The notes under the pieces were generated by a model, which was not told the DNA's origin, searched no databases, and worked only from the letters and a program-made list of their open reading frames with translations. From assembly GCA_052400625.1 (NCBI GenBank), contig JBQTGH010000019.1: DNA of 43,753 nt. One strand, written 5' to 3'. A program made the position numbers and the translations under genes. The first letter of the stretch is position 1. Every line of letters begins with the position of its first letter. The DNA comes from Thermophagus sp052400625. GTDB taxonomy: Bacteria > Bacteroidota > Bacteroidia > Bacteroidales > Marinilabiliaceae. This document shows positions 25,512 to 34,209 of the stretch, piece by piece.

Positions 25512-27944
25512 ATGAGATTTATAGTATTCTTATCCCTGTTTTCAGTCCTGCTAATCTCTTCCTGTACCCAAAATGAAGAAAATGTTCGGGTTGTCAGGAA
25601 ATTCACGCACGAGTGGAAATTTAATTTATTGGATAGTCTGGAAAACGATTCGGGTTATTATCGTCCCGACCTGGACGATTCCAAATGGCGCGTGCTCAAT
25701 CTGCCGCACGACTGGAGCATTGAAGGAACCTTTAGTCCCGACCATCCGGCCGATGTGGGAGGCGGCGCCCTGCCCGGAGGTGTCGGGTGGTATCGCAAAT
25801 CGTTTTCCTTGCCGGAAAATGATCGAAACAAAAAGGTTTTTATCGATTTCGACGGCGTTTATATGAACAGTGAGGTCTGGATCAACGGTCATTACCTTGG
25901 AAAGCGACCATATGGTTACATCTCTTTCCGTTATGACCTTACCCCTCATTTGAATTTCGGTGATAAAGAAAATGTATTGGCCGTGAAGGTGGATAACAGT
26001 CTTCAGCCCAATTCTCGGTGGTACTCCGGGGCGGGCATCTACCGAAATGTATGGCTCACAACCGTTAACCCCCTGTATGTCGATCATTGGGGAACATTTA
26101 TTACGACCCCCCATATCGAAGACGACAGGGCTGTGGTACATATTCAAAGTACTGTAAGTAATGACTTCGACCAACCTGTTGTCTGTACGGTTATTACCCA
26201 GGTGGTGTCGCCCGAAGGCGAGGTGGTTGCTCAAACTGAATCGGCAGATAAGGAGCTTTTGCCCAACCAAAAAATTACGTTTTCCGACTCGGTGGAAGTA
26301 CCCCATCCCGTGTTGTGGGATCTTAACCAGCCCAGGATTTATACCGCCATCACCCGGATATGGTCCGACGGACATTTAATGGATCAGTATCATACAAAGT
26401 TTGGCATTCGCAGTTTTAATTTTGATGCCGAAAAGGGATTTTTCCTCAACGGACGGCCAGTGAAGATTAAAGGCGTATGTCTGCATCACGATCTGGGTGC
26501 CCTGGGAGCCGCCTTTAACCGAAGGGCTATGGAACGTCAGCTTCAAATCATGCAAAAGATGGGCGTCAATGCCATTCGTACTTCTCATAATCCGCCGGCG
26601 CCAGAAGTGTTGCAATTGTGCGACAGCATGGGCTTCATCGTTATGGACGAGGCTTTCGATATGTGGGCCCTCGCAAAGGTGAAATACGATTATTCACACC
26701 ATTGGGAGGAGTGGCATGAGACAGATCTGCGCGATTTCATCCGGCGCGACCGCAACCACCCTTCGGTGATGATCTGGAGCATCGGTAACGAAATTCTGGA
26801 ACAATGGGACAGTTCCGGCGTGGAGTTAACCCGTGAACTGGCCGCCATAGTCCGTCAGTTGGATCCTACTCGTCCCATAACCACGGGCAATAATGAGCCA
26901 TCCCCACGCAATTATCTGATTCAGTCGGGCGCTCTCGACCTCATAGGGGTTAATTATCATCATGAGGGATGGACTGATTTCCCGAAAACTTTTCCGGGAC
27001 AAAAGTTCATTGCCACCGAAACCAACTCATCACTGCATACCAGAGGTTACTACGATATGCCGTCGGACAGCGTGAGAGTATGGCCTAACCGCTGGGATGT
27101 GCCGTTTGAGGGCGGAAATCCCGGTAATACCTGTTCGGCCTACGACAATTGCAGGGCCCCATGGGGATCAACACATGCCGACACCTGGCGACTGATTAAA
27201 AAGTATGACTTCCTGTCGGGAATGTTTATCTGGACCGGCTTCGATTATCTGGGAGAGCCTACCCCTTACCAGTGGCCCTCGCGCAGTTCCTATTTCGGGG
27301 TGGTCGATTTGGCCGGTTTCCCCAAAGACGCCTACTATTTTTATCAAAGCGAATGGTCGAAAGATACCGTACTGCATCTTTTCCCTCACTGGAACTGGGA
27401 AGAAGGGCAAACGGTGGATGTATGGGCTTACTACAATTATGCCGATGAGGTGGAATTATTCCTGAATGACAAATCGTTGGGGAGTAAAAGTAAATCGGAT
27501 GAACAGTTCCACGTCATGTGGCGAGTGTCCTTCGAACCCGGAACCCTCAGAGCTGTGTCTCGAAAAAACGGACAAAGGGTGGCAGAAAAAATCATTCATA
27601 CGGCCGGGCAGCCCGCTCGCATTCATTTGACATGCGACAGAGAAATAATCCATGCCAATGGAGAAGATCTGGCCTTCGTCACGGCCATCGTCACCGATAA
27701 AGAAGGTGTTCCCGTGCCCGATGCCGAGAATTTGATCAAATTTAGTTTGGATGGAGAGGCCTCCATCGTCGCTACCGATAATGGCAGTCAGACCAGCCTC
27801 ACCTCATTTCAGAGTCATCAACGAAAAGCGTTTCACGGGAAATGTCTGGCCATTGTACGTGCCGGCAGTAAAAAGGGAAGTGTTATGGTGAAGGCCGTTT
27901 CCGAAGGATTGCCCGAAGCGGTTGCAAGAATAGAATTGCAGTAA
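25512..27944 (+). CDS. GH2 beta-galactosidase-type lipoprotein
   Basis: An 810-residue GH2 enzyme with signal peptide and lipobox Cys18 (LLISSC). The order is the N-terminal jelly roll (about 30-185: WRVLNLPHDWSIEG, VWINGHYLGKRPYGY), Ig-like domain (about 190-300), TIM barrel (about 300-590) and C-terminal domains of the DUF4982/Ig kind (about 620-810, VELFLNDKSLGSK). The acid/base Glu427 is in WSIGNEILEQW and the candidate nucleophile Glu503 is in FIATETNSS. In xyloglucan loci such an enzyme removes terminal beta-galactose from the L side chain. Beta-glucuronidase or another GH2 activity cannot be excluded by motif alone. It is the last gene of the locus here; a terminator-like hairpin follows. 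Confidence 0.92.
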   Translation: MRFIVFLSLFSVLLISSCTQNEENVRVVRKFTHEWKFNLLDSLENDSGYYRPDLDDSKWRVLNLPHDWSIEGTFSPDHPADVGGGALPGGVGWYRKSFSLPENDRNKKVFIDFDGVYMNSEVWINGHYLGKRPYGYISFRYDLTPHLNFGDKENVLAVKVDNSLQPNSRWYSGAGIYRNVWLTTVNPLYVDHWGTFITTPHIEDDRAVVHIQSTVSNDFDQPVVCTVITQVVSPEGEVVAQTESADKELLPNQKITFSDSVEVPHPVLWDLNQPRIYTAITRIWSDGHLMDQYHTKFGIRSFNFDAEKGFFLNGRPVKIKGVCLHHDLGALGAAFNRRAMERQLQIMQKMGVNAIRTSHNPPAPEVLQLCDSMGFIVMDEAFDMWALAKVKYDYSHHWEEWHETDLRDFIRRDRNHPSVMIWSIGNEILEQWDSSGVELTRELAAIVRQLDPTRPITTGNNEPSPRNYLIQSGALDLIGVNYHHEGWTDFPKTFPGQKFIATETNSSLHTRGYYDMPSDSVRVWPNRWDVPFEGGNPGNTCSAYDNCRAPWGSTHADTWRLIKKYDFLSGMFIWTGFDYLGEPTPYQWPSRSSYFGVVDLAGFPKDAYYFYQSEWSKDTVLHLFPHWNWEEGQTVDVWAYYNYADEVELFLNDKSLGSKSKSDEQFHVMWRVSFEPGTLRAVSRKNGQRVAEKIIHTAGQPARIHLTCDREIIHANGEDLAFVTAIVTDKEGVPVPDAENLIKFSLDGEASIVATDNGSQTSLTSFQSHQRKAFHGKCLAIVRAGSKKGSVMVKAVSEGLPEAVARIELQ

Positions 27945-27973
27945 TCGGAATTAGGTTTGCTTACCGGGAATCT

Positions 27974-28020
27974 CCTCAGAGTTGAGAAAATGATATATCT
28001 ATTCCGGCTCTGGGGTTTTT
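27974..28020 (+). terminator. Terminator-like hairpin at the end of the locus
   Basis: CCTCAGAG and CTCTGGGG (one G-T pair) enclose a 26-nt loop and are followed by TTTTT, about 30-75 bp after the GH2 stop. Confidence 0.5.
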
Positions 28021-28128
28021 ATGTTTTGTAAGGTGAGTCACCGTTTAATGATCACTCCGCTGTGATTTTTCCATGGCGTTATATTAATTGTTTTTTTTCT
28101 AAAGACACAGTTCCGTGAATATTCTTCT

Positions 28129-28653
28129 CTGGAAGCCATTACATCGCTGCATGAAGGTTTCCAATCACTCTGGAAGCCATTACATCGCTGCATGAAGGTT
28201 TCAAATCACTCTGGAAGCCATTGCATCGCTGCATGAAGGTTTCAAATCACTCTGGAAGCCATTGCATCGCTGCATGAAGGTTTCAAATCGTTCTGGAGGG
28301 CATTGCATCGCTGCATGAAGGTTTCAAATCGTTCTGGAAGCCATTACATCGCTGCATGAAGGTTTCAAATCGTTCTGGAGGGCATTGCATCGCTGCATGA
28401 AGGTTTCAAATTGTTCTGGAGGGCATTGCATCGCTGCATGAAGGTTTCAAATCGTTCTGGAGGTCATTGCATCGCTGCATGAAGGTTTCCAATCACTCTG
28501 GAAGCCATTGCATCGCTGCATGAAGGTTTCAAATCATTCTGGAGGGCATTACATCGCTGCATGAAGGTTTCAAATCGTTCTGGAGGTCATTGCATCGCTG
28601 CATGAAGGTTTCAAATCGTTCTGGAGGTCATTACATCGCTGCATGAAAGTTTC
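28129..28653. repeat. Array 1 of 41-bp tandem repeats (12 full units plus one partial)
   Basis: Units start at 28129, 28170, 28211 and so on every 41 bp to 28621. Each has a 31-bp core of the form GGAAGCCATTACATCGCTGC + ATGAAGGTTTC with few variable positions, and a 10-bp linker such as AAATCGTTCT or CAATCACTCT. The period is not a multiple of 3 and no long frame runs through, so it is noncoding. It shares its core with array 2 (36701-37019). Spacer-like parts are only 10 bp and nearly identical, so it is not a CRISPR. Confidence 0.95.
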
Positions 28654-28756
28654 TGTTATTCGAAGAGGCCAGAAGCCGGAACTTATAATCACCAATCTCA
28701 CCCGCCATGCTCACACTCTTCACTCGCCTTTAGATTCATCCTAAACAAATATTATG

Positions 28757-28788
28757 TTTTTATAGTTATCAAAAATCCAATATCTTTG
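28757..28788 (+). promoter_or_regulatory. Promoter of the cobalamin riboswitch transcript
   Basis: TATCTTTG (28781-28788) matches TAnnTTTG, and a TTTT lies 20 bp upstream (28757-28760). The start should be near 28795, right at the beginning of the riboswitch. Confidence 0.55.
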
Positions 28789-28796
28789 CCTGAGAT

Positions 28797-29016
28797 TTTG
28801 GTGACAGGTCATGATTTCTTCATGGTCTGTAAAAGGGAATCCGGTGAAAATCCGGAGCTGTACCCGCAGCTGTAAGCTCTTTAAAAGGTTTGAATATTAC
28901 TTCTTGCCACTGTCAATACCTTCTTTGAATTCAGGGAAGGAGAACTTTGAATCCATAAGGCTTCAAAGTAGGACGGGAAGGCCATTCAAACCGGAGCGAG
29001 CCAGAAAACCTGCCAG
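28797..29016 (+). ncRNA. Cobalamin (AdoCbl) riboswitch
   Basis: The conserved parts of the cobalamin aptamer are in order: GGTGACAGGTC at the start, AAAAGGGAATCCGGTGAAAA, TCCGGAGCTGTACCCGCAGC with TGTAAGCTC, CACTGTCAA, GGGAAGG, AGGACGGGAAGGC and the B12 box AGCCAGAAAACCTGCC (28999-29014). It precedes the cob genes and should switch them off when cobalamin is plentiful. The expression platform is not obvious. A hairpin GGTGGA...TCCACC at 29120-29156 lies downstream but lacks a good T run. Confidence 0.95.
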
Positions 29017-29285
29017 AATTAGTTTGTTAAAAGTAACATTTTGCTTCCGGGTTAGAAGTATATGTTCAGAACATTCGCGCGCGTGTTCGGCATGTTTTTC
29101 CTAATCATTATGGATGCAAGGTGGAATAATTTCAACTAAAATTATTTTTATCCACCGTCGGATTTTTAGTGGTTAGTCAACAGTCATTAGGCATCAGTGG
29201 TGGTTACTCTAATTGATAATGACTAATTTTCAGTTCCATCAGCCTTCGTTGGTGTGGATTTGCAATTCAACTAAATAAATTCAAA
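29017..29285 (+). other. Leader between riboswitch and cob genes, possible short ORF
   Basis: A 25-codon frame at 29062-29139 starts MFRTFARVFGMFFLIIMDAR and has a hydrophobic stretch like the start of a signal peptide. It could be a leader peptide or the relic of a TonB-receptor gene, which often follows such riboswitches. The remainder holds no gene. Confidence 0.25.
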
Positions 29286-29286
29286 G

Positions 29287-29388
29287 AGACGAGCATGGCA
29301 AGAAGGCTTCCTAAAATAAGAACATGTTTAAACTTTAGGTCATGTGGGTTTCATTCCACCAATAACTGAAATAAAATTAATACTGATG
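29287..29388 (+). repeat. Cob leader module, copy A (ends at the cobQ start)
   Basis: About 100 bp related to 35166-35267. It starts ACGAGCATGGC, has a small hairpin (GGCAAGAAGGCTTCC), then ACATGTTTAAA, then CATGTGGGTTTCATTCCACC with a GTGG/CCAC stem, and ends AATAACTGAAATAAAATTAA just before ATG. The hairpin differs from copy B but still pairs, which suggests a structured RNA. Confidence 0.5.
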
Positions 29389-30855
29389 CAAGCATTAAAA
29401 CATCCGCTGATGATTGTGGGAACGGGTTCCGATGTGGGGAAGAGTGTTCTGGCCACCGGTTTTTGTCGCATCTTTTTGCAGGATGGATATCGTCCCGTGC
29501 CTTTTAAGGCGCAGAATATGTCGCTCAACAGCTATGTGACGGCCGACGGTGGCGAGATGGGTCGAGCACAGGCCGTACAGGCCGAAGCATGCCGGCTGGA
29601 ATGTCACACCGACATGAATCCGGTGTTGTTGAAACCCGGTTCCGACAAGCAGTCGCAAGTCATCGTCAACGGGAAAGTGCTGGGAAACTATTCTGCCGGC
29701 AGCTATTTCAGAGGGGAGATAAAAGGTTGGTTGTTTGAGGAGGTTATGAAGGCGTTTAAGCGGCTGCAAAGTCAATATAATCCTGTTGTTATTGAGGGCG
29801 CCGGCAGCATTGCCGAACTCAACCTTAAAAATAATGACATCGTAAATATGCGCATGGCTACTGCCGTTAATGCCGCTACCATTTTGGTGGCAGATATCGA
29901 ACGGGGCGGCGTTTTTGCCAGCGTTTACGGGTCCATTAAATTATTATCGCCGGAAGAACGAAAGTGCATCAAAGGAATTATTATCAATAAGTTTAGAGGT
30001 GATATTTCCCTTTTCGACGAAGGCAAAAAAATCATTGAAGAATTGACCGGTGTCCCTGTATTGGGTGTGGTACCTGCCTTTCGGCATATACGAATTGAAG
30101 AAGAGGATTCCGTCTCATTGGCGCGTAAAGCCTTTGCGGCAGTGGAAGACAAAATTAATGTAGCCGTGATTTTACTGCGCCGACTTTCCAATTTTACCGA
30201 CTTTAACCGTTTGGAGCAGGAAGAAAAGGTTAACCTCTTTTATACCAATAATGTTGAAGAGATTCGGAAGGCGGACCTCATAATATTGCCCGGCTCTAAA
30301 AGTACCATTGCCGACCTTAATGAGTTGCGAAGCAACGGCGTTGCCGACGAGATTGTTCGGCAGGCCAGAGAAGGAAAGAGCATCGTGGGCATATGTGGCG
30401 GTTATCAAATGATGGGGCGGACTATCCGTGACCCGCATCATATCGAAAGTGCGCTGGAACAATTGCCCGGATTGAATCTGTTGCCCGTTGAAACGACCAT
30501 TGGTCCCGAAAAAGCCACCGTTCGTACTGTCTTTAAGTTTAAGTATTTTGATGAATTATGCCACGGGTATGAAATTCATATGGGTCGTACCCGTCTGGAC
30601 GATGATGCCCAACCCCTCAATCGATTGGAAAAGGGTGGCGCGGAGGGGTGCTGCCTGAACCAACGCATCTGGGGAACCTATATGCATGGTATTCTTGATA
30701 ATCCCGTGGTGATTGAAGATTTATTGTCCCCCTTCGTGGCCGGTAAAACAGCTGCTCAAAATTACGATGCCTTTAAGCAGCAGCAGTATGATTTACTGGC
30801 CGACCATCTGAGAAAGTATGTTGATATGGATACCCTTTATAAGATTATGGAGTAA
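29386..30855 (+). CDS. cobQ: Cobyric acid synthase
   Basis: A 489-residue CobQ/CbiP enzyme that amidates positions b, d, e and g of adenosylcobyrinic a,c-diamide using glutamine and ATP. The start MQALKHPLM is preferred over an upstream in-frame ATG (29344) because family members begin just before the P-loop GTGSDVGKS. The synthetase domain includes GIIINKFRGD. The C-terminal class I-type glutaminase domain has Cys337 in GICGGYQMMG and His434 in GTYMHGILD. Its stop TAA overlaps the next ATG by one base (TAATG), so it is translationally coupled. It is the first gene of the riboswitch-controlled cob cluster. Confidence 0.96.
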   Translation: MQALKHPLMIVGTGSDVGKSVLATGFCRIFLQDGYRPVPFKAQNMSLNSYVTADGGEMGRAQAVQAEACRLECHTDMNPVLLKPGSDKQSQVIVNGKVLGNYSAGSYFRGEIKGWLFEEVMKAFKRLQSQYNPVVIEGAGSIAELNLKNNDIVNMRMATAVNAATILVADIERGGVFASVYGSIKLLSPEERKCIKGIIINKFRGDISLFDEGKKIIEELTGVPVLGVVPAFRHIRIEEEDSVSLARKAFAAVEDKINVAVILLRRLSNFTDFNRLEQEEKVNLFYTNNVEEIRKADLIILPGSKSTIADLNELRSNGVADEIVRQAREGKSIVGICGGYQMMGRTIRDPHHIESALEQLPGLNLLPVETTIGPEKATVRTVFKFKYFDELCHGYEIHMGRTRLDDDAQPLNRLEKGGAEGCCLNQRIWGTYMHGILDNPVVIEDLLSPFVAGKTAAQNYDAFKQQQYDLLADHLRKYVDMDTLYKIME

Positions 30856-31865
30856 TGCTGACAGGTCACGGCGATGATATTTACAGATATCCCGACATTC
30901 GATACAATTTCAGTTCGAATGTCAATCCCCGGGGCGCTTCACCCGCGTTGAAGGAGCATCTAAAAGGATGTATGGAAAAAATTGAGCACTATCCATCCCC
31001 TATGGCTGAGGATTGGGTGGAGATGATAGCCCAAAGCATGGCTTTATCATCTGAAAATGTGCTGGCCACCAACGGGGCGGTGGAAGCCATATACCTTATT
31101 GCAGAGCTCTTTGCGGCAAAAAAGTCATGGATTTTTTATCCCTCTTTTTCAGAGTATGAAGGGGCCTGTGTCCGGTTTAACCATTCCGTTGAATATTATC
31201 ACCATTCTGCGTTTTCGCAAGTTGATTATTCTGCCGCCGACCTGGTTTGGTTCTGTAACCCTAACAATCCCGATGGAGCCATTTATGATACAGGCATTCT
31301 TTCCCAAAAGATAGAAGCGTATCCCAATACCCTGTTTGTGGTCGATGAGGCCTATGTCGATTTTACCGATGAGGTCTGTTCTTTAGTTTCTTGTTTGCCC
31401 AAAGCATCGAATCTGATGGTCATAAAATCCATGACCAAGCGTTTTGCCATTCCCGGCCTCAGACTGGGATTTCTGATGGCCAATAAAAATATTATTGAAG
31501 CTTTAAAGCAAAGGGTGATGCCCTGGCGCCTCAATGCCCTGGCCATTGAGGCCGGAAAATTTTGTCTGACCCAAAATGCCGATGACGGATTCAATATAAA
31601 GACCCTATTGCAGGAATCGCAAAGAGTACAAAACAGTATTCACCGGCTGAAAGGCTTTCGGGTGCATTGGTCTTCCACCACCTTTTTTCTGGTGGAAGGG
31701 CCGGTGGAGGCATCCATCCTGAAAAATAGACTGGCAGAAGAACATGGTATCCTTATCCGTGATGCTTCCAACTTCAGGGGGTTGGGCGACCGTTTTTTTC
31801 GTGTGTCGGTACGGTCGGAAGAGGAAAATAATTATTTAATCAGGGCATTGGAACGATGGGGCTGA
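30855..31865 (+). CDS. cobD: L-threonine-O-3-phosphate decarboxylase (CobD-like)
   Basis: A 336-residue fold type I PLP enzyme of the CobD/CobC aminotransferase-like group. It makes (R)-1-aminopropan-2-ol O-phosphate, the linker attached to cobyric acid by CbiB. The start MLTGHGDDIYRYPDI fits the family (HGG/HGD). The PLP lysine is Lys191 in VIKSMTKRFAIPGLRLG, and the PLP-phosphate region has ATNGAVEAIYL. Histidinol-phosphate aminotransferase is the main look-alike; the position between cobQ and cbiB settles the assignment. It overlaps the previous gene by 1 bp and the next by 10 bp. Confidence 0.93.
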   Translation: MLTGHGDDIYRYPDIRYNFSSNVNPRGASPALKEHLKGCMEKIEHYPSPMAEDWVEMIAQSMALSSENVLATNGAVEAIYLIAELFAAKKSWIFYPSFSEYEGACVRFNHSVEYYHHSAFSQVDYSAADLVWFCNPNNPDGAIYDTGILSQKIEAYPNTLFVVDEAYVDFTDEVCSLVSCLPKASNLMVIKSMTKRFAIPGLRLGFLMANKNIIEALKQRVMPWRLNALAIEAGKFCLTQNADDGFNIKTLLQESQRVQNSIHRLKGFRVHWSSTTFFLVEGPVEASILKNRLAEEHGILIRDASNFRGLGDRFFRVSVRSEEENNYLIRALERWG

Positions 31866-32800
31866 AGATTCATATAGGAGCGATAATAATAGCTTATTTG
31901 CTGGACCGATTGCTTGGTGACCCGCCATGGTTGCCGCATCCTGTGGTGTGGTTTGGGAAAATCATTGGTTGGTGTGACCATCGGCTGAACAGCGGGACAC
32001 ATCGTATGCTCAAAGGTAGGGGGGTGGCACTATTGGCGGTTATGGTGGTATATTTGTTTTTCCGGGGTGGGTGGGAGTTGTTTTTTTCTTTGTCGCCAAT
32101 GGCCGGCGGTCTGGTTGAAACGGTGTTCATTTTTTACGGATTGGCTGGTACCACGTTGATAAAAGAAGGAAAAGCTGTTTTTGAAAAGCTGGAATCGGGA
32201 ATCGAAGCGGGAAGGAAACAACTGAGCCGCATCGTAGGGAGGGATACCGCTGCCCTTTCGGAGCGGGAAATCAAGACTGCAACGTTGGAAACAATGGCCG
32301 AGAATCTTAGCGACGGGGTCGTGGCCCCGTTGTTTTGGCTGGCAATAGCAGGTATGCCGGGAATGATGGCTTATAAGATGGTGAATACCCTGGATTCCAT
32401 GATAGGATACCGAAACGAGAAATATGAACAGTTTGGAAAAGGTGCCGCGCGGCTCGACGATGTTGCCAATTTCATTCCGGCACGAATTACCGCTTGGTTA
32501 ATGGCATTATGTGGGTGGAGCATGCGGTCATGCCGGTTTATCTTACGGTATGGGAAGGCTCATAGCAGCCCAAATGCCGGTTACCCGGAGGCGGCCCTGG
32601 CAGGAATCCTGAATGTGCAGTTTGGCGGTGACCATACCTATTTCGGCCGGCAGATGCATAAGCCCATTATTGGCACCAATCCGCGTGAACCGGAAAAAAG
32701 TGATTTGAAGAAAACCATAAGCATTAACCGAGCTGTGGAGGTGGTCATGCTTGCTCTGGTCATTTCAGGCATCATCATTTCGGAAATACTAAGAGTGTGA
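31856..32800 (+). CDS. cbiB: Adenosylcobinamide-phosphate synthase, membrane
   Basis: A 314-residue integral membrane protein of the CbiB (CobD in Pseudomonas naming) family. It joins cobyric acid and aminopropanol (phosphate). Landmarks are AYLLDRLLGDPPWLPHPVVWFG near the N-terminus, ATLETMAENLSDGVVAPLFW in the middle, MIGYRNEKYEQFGKGAARLDD and the C-terminal helix. The ATG lies 10 bp inside the preceding gene, so coupling is expected. It is full length. Confidence 0.96.
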   Translation: MGLKIHIGAIIIAYLLDRLLGDPPWLPHPVVWFGKIIGWCDHRLNSGTHRMLKGRGVALLAVMVVYLFFRGGWELFFSLSPMAGGLVETVFIFYGLAGTTLIKEGKAVFEKLESGIEAGRKQLSRIVGRDTAALSEREIKTATLETMAENLSDGVVAPLFWLAIAGMPGMMAYKMVNTLDSMIGYRNEKYEQFGKGAARLDDVANFIPARITAWLMALCGWSMRSCRFILRYGKAHSSPNAGYPEAALAGILNVQFGGDHTYFGRQMHKPIIGTNPREPEKSDLKKTISINRAVEVVMLALVISGIIISEILRV

Positions 32801-32889
32801 GGAGGCCGTAAAATTATTGATTCAACACCGGGCTTTGAGGCTCTGTAAACAAAAATCAGGACGGGTCAGACGGTGGGTGGAATAAATTT

Positions 32890-32926
32890 TAAATTAACTA
32901 TATAAGTGAACTTTATACGAATGAAC
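32890..32926 (+). promoter_or_regulatory. Recurrent cob leader motif before cobT
   Basis: TTTAAATTAACTATATAAGT followed by GAACTTTATACGAATGAA closely resembles 35131-35167 and the ends of the leader modules at 29287-29388 and 35166-35267. It runs straight into the chosen cobT ATG, so it may be a shared translation-initiation leader. Confidence 0.45.
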
Positions 32927-33985
32927 GCATTACAAAACCTGAACATTGAACCCGCAGAAAATGCGGAGCTGAGAAAACTACTGCAGTATAACCTCAATCA
33001 GAAGACCAAACCCGTAGGGTCACTGGGTTTTTTGGAAACGCTGGCAATGCAGGTGGGACTCATTCAGCAAACCACCACGCCACAGCTGAAGGCGCCGGTC
33101 ATGCTGACGGTGGCCGCCGACCACGACATTACCGCCGAAGGGGTAAGCCCTGCACCCGCAGAAGTAACCTGGCAACAGGTGAAAAACTTTTTGAATGGTG
33201 GTGGGGGCATCGGACTGTTCTGTCGGCTATACGGTTTTGAGCTGTATGTGGTGGATGCCGGTGTTAACTTTGACTTTGAACCCCACCCGCAATTGATTGA
33301 TAAGAAAATCCGGAAAGGAACGCGCAACTTTCTGAAGGAGCCCGCCATGACGCTGAACGAGTGTGACCGTGCCATCCAAAACGGGCGGGACGTCGTAGCT
33401 TCGCTGGCAGAGAAAGGTAGTAACGTGGTGGGCTTTGGTGAGATGGGCATCGGTAATTCCACACCGGCCACGGCTCTGTTGTCGGTCTATGCCGGTATCC
33501 CCGTTGAAGCGTGTGCCGGTCCGGGGTGTGGACTGGATGAGAGTGGGGTACGTAAAAAAGCGCAGGTGATACGTCAGGCCATCGAAAAACATGGTGTTTC
33601 TGAACGGCCGGAGGAAAACCTGGCGTCTTTCGGAGGGCTCGAAATAGCTACCATTGCCGGCGGAATGCTGGAAGCGGCCCGGCGACGCATGGTCATCCTT
33701 GTGGATGGCTTTATCACAACCTCTGCCTTTATGGCCGCCTATGCCATTTGTCCGGCAGTACGCGATTATGCCATTTTTGCCCACTGTTCGGGGGAGCCGG
33801 GACATAAGCAAATGCTTGACTTTGTGGGTGGGCGTCCCGTTTTGGACCTTGAAATGCGGTTGGGAGAGGGTACCGGTGCCGCACTGGCTTATCCCATCGT
33901 TCAGGGCAGCGTGGCCATGCTGAACCAAATGACCTCATTCGGCGAGGCTAAGGTGTATAATGTAGCAGACATAAGAGGCCAATAG
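32921..33985 (+). CDS. cobT: Nicotinate-nucleotide:dimethylbenzimidazole phosphoribosyltransferase
   Basis: A 354-residue CobT. It transfers phosphoribose from nicotinate mononucleotide to the lower-ligand base, forming alpha-ribazole phosphate. The ATG at 32921 is preferred over an in-frame GTG at 32906. Family motifs are KPVGSLGFLE (about 30-40), AADHDITAEGVSP, GFGEMGIGNSTPATAL with Glu174, and the catalytic Glu316 in MRLGEGTGAALA. It is full length. It lies 120 bp after cbiB, the first sizeable gap in the cluster, with a recurrent leader motif just upstream. Confidence 0.96.
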   Translation: MNALQNLNIEPAENAELRKLLQYNLNQKTKPVGSLGFLETLAMQVGLIQQTTTPQLKAPVMLTVAADHDITAEGVSPAPAEVTWQQVKNFLNGGGGIGLFCRLYGFELYVVDAGVNFDFEPHPQLIDKKIRKGTRNFLKEPAMTLNECDRAIQNGRDVVASLAEKGSNVVGFGEMGIGNSTPATALLSVYAGIPVEACAGPGCGLDESGVRKKAQVIRQAIEKHGVSERPEENLASFGGLEIATIAGGMLEAARRRMVILVDGFITTSAFMAAYAICPAVRDYAIFAHCSGEPGHKQMLDFVGGRPVLDLEMRLGEGTGAALAYPIVQGSVAMLNQMTSFGEAKVYNVADIRGQ

Positions 33986-34209
33986 ACTATTGGGCCAATA
34001 GGTTATTAGATAAAAGATTTGATAGACCGTATGTTGATGAGTGGGGCTTGGGTTTTGGGGGGGCTTCTGTTCACTGTATACCGGCTTTTAGCTACTGACT
34101 GAGCCGCAAGGCGGAGATACTTGTTTGCCGGAGTGGAGATTGACCGGATGGAGGGGATAGGGGAGTTAAAAAAATTATAAACTAAGGAATAAAAACGAAA
34201 CACTTTCCA

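Noticed and set aside
28129..28653. CRISPR array
   Set aside because: The unit is 41 bp with 10-bp near-identical linkers and a degenerate core; there are no unique spacers and no cas genes.
28811..29104. Protein-coding gene over the riboswitch
   Set aside because: The frame lies across conserved aptamer elements and has no family features.
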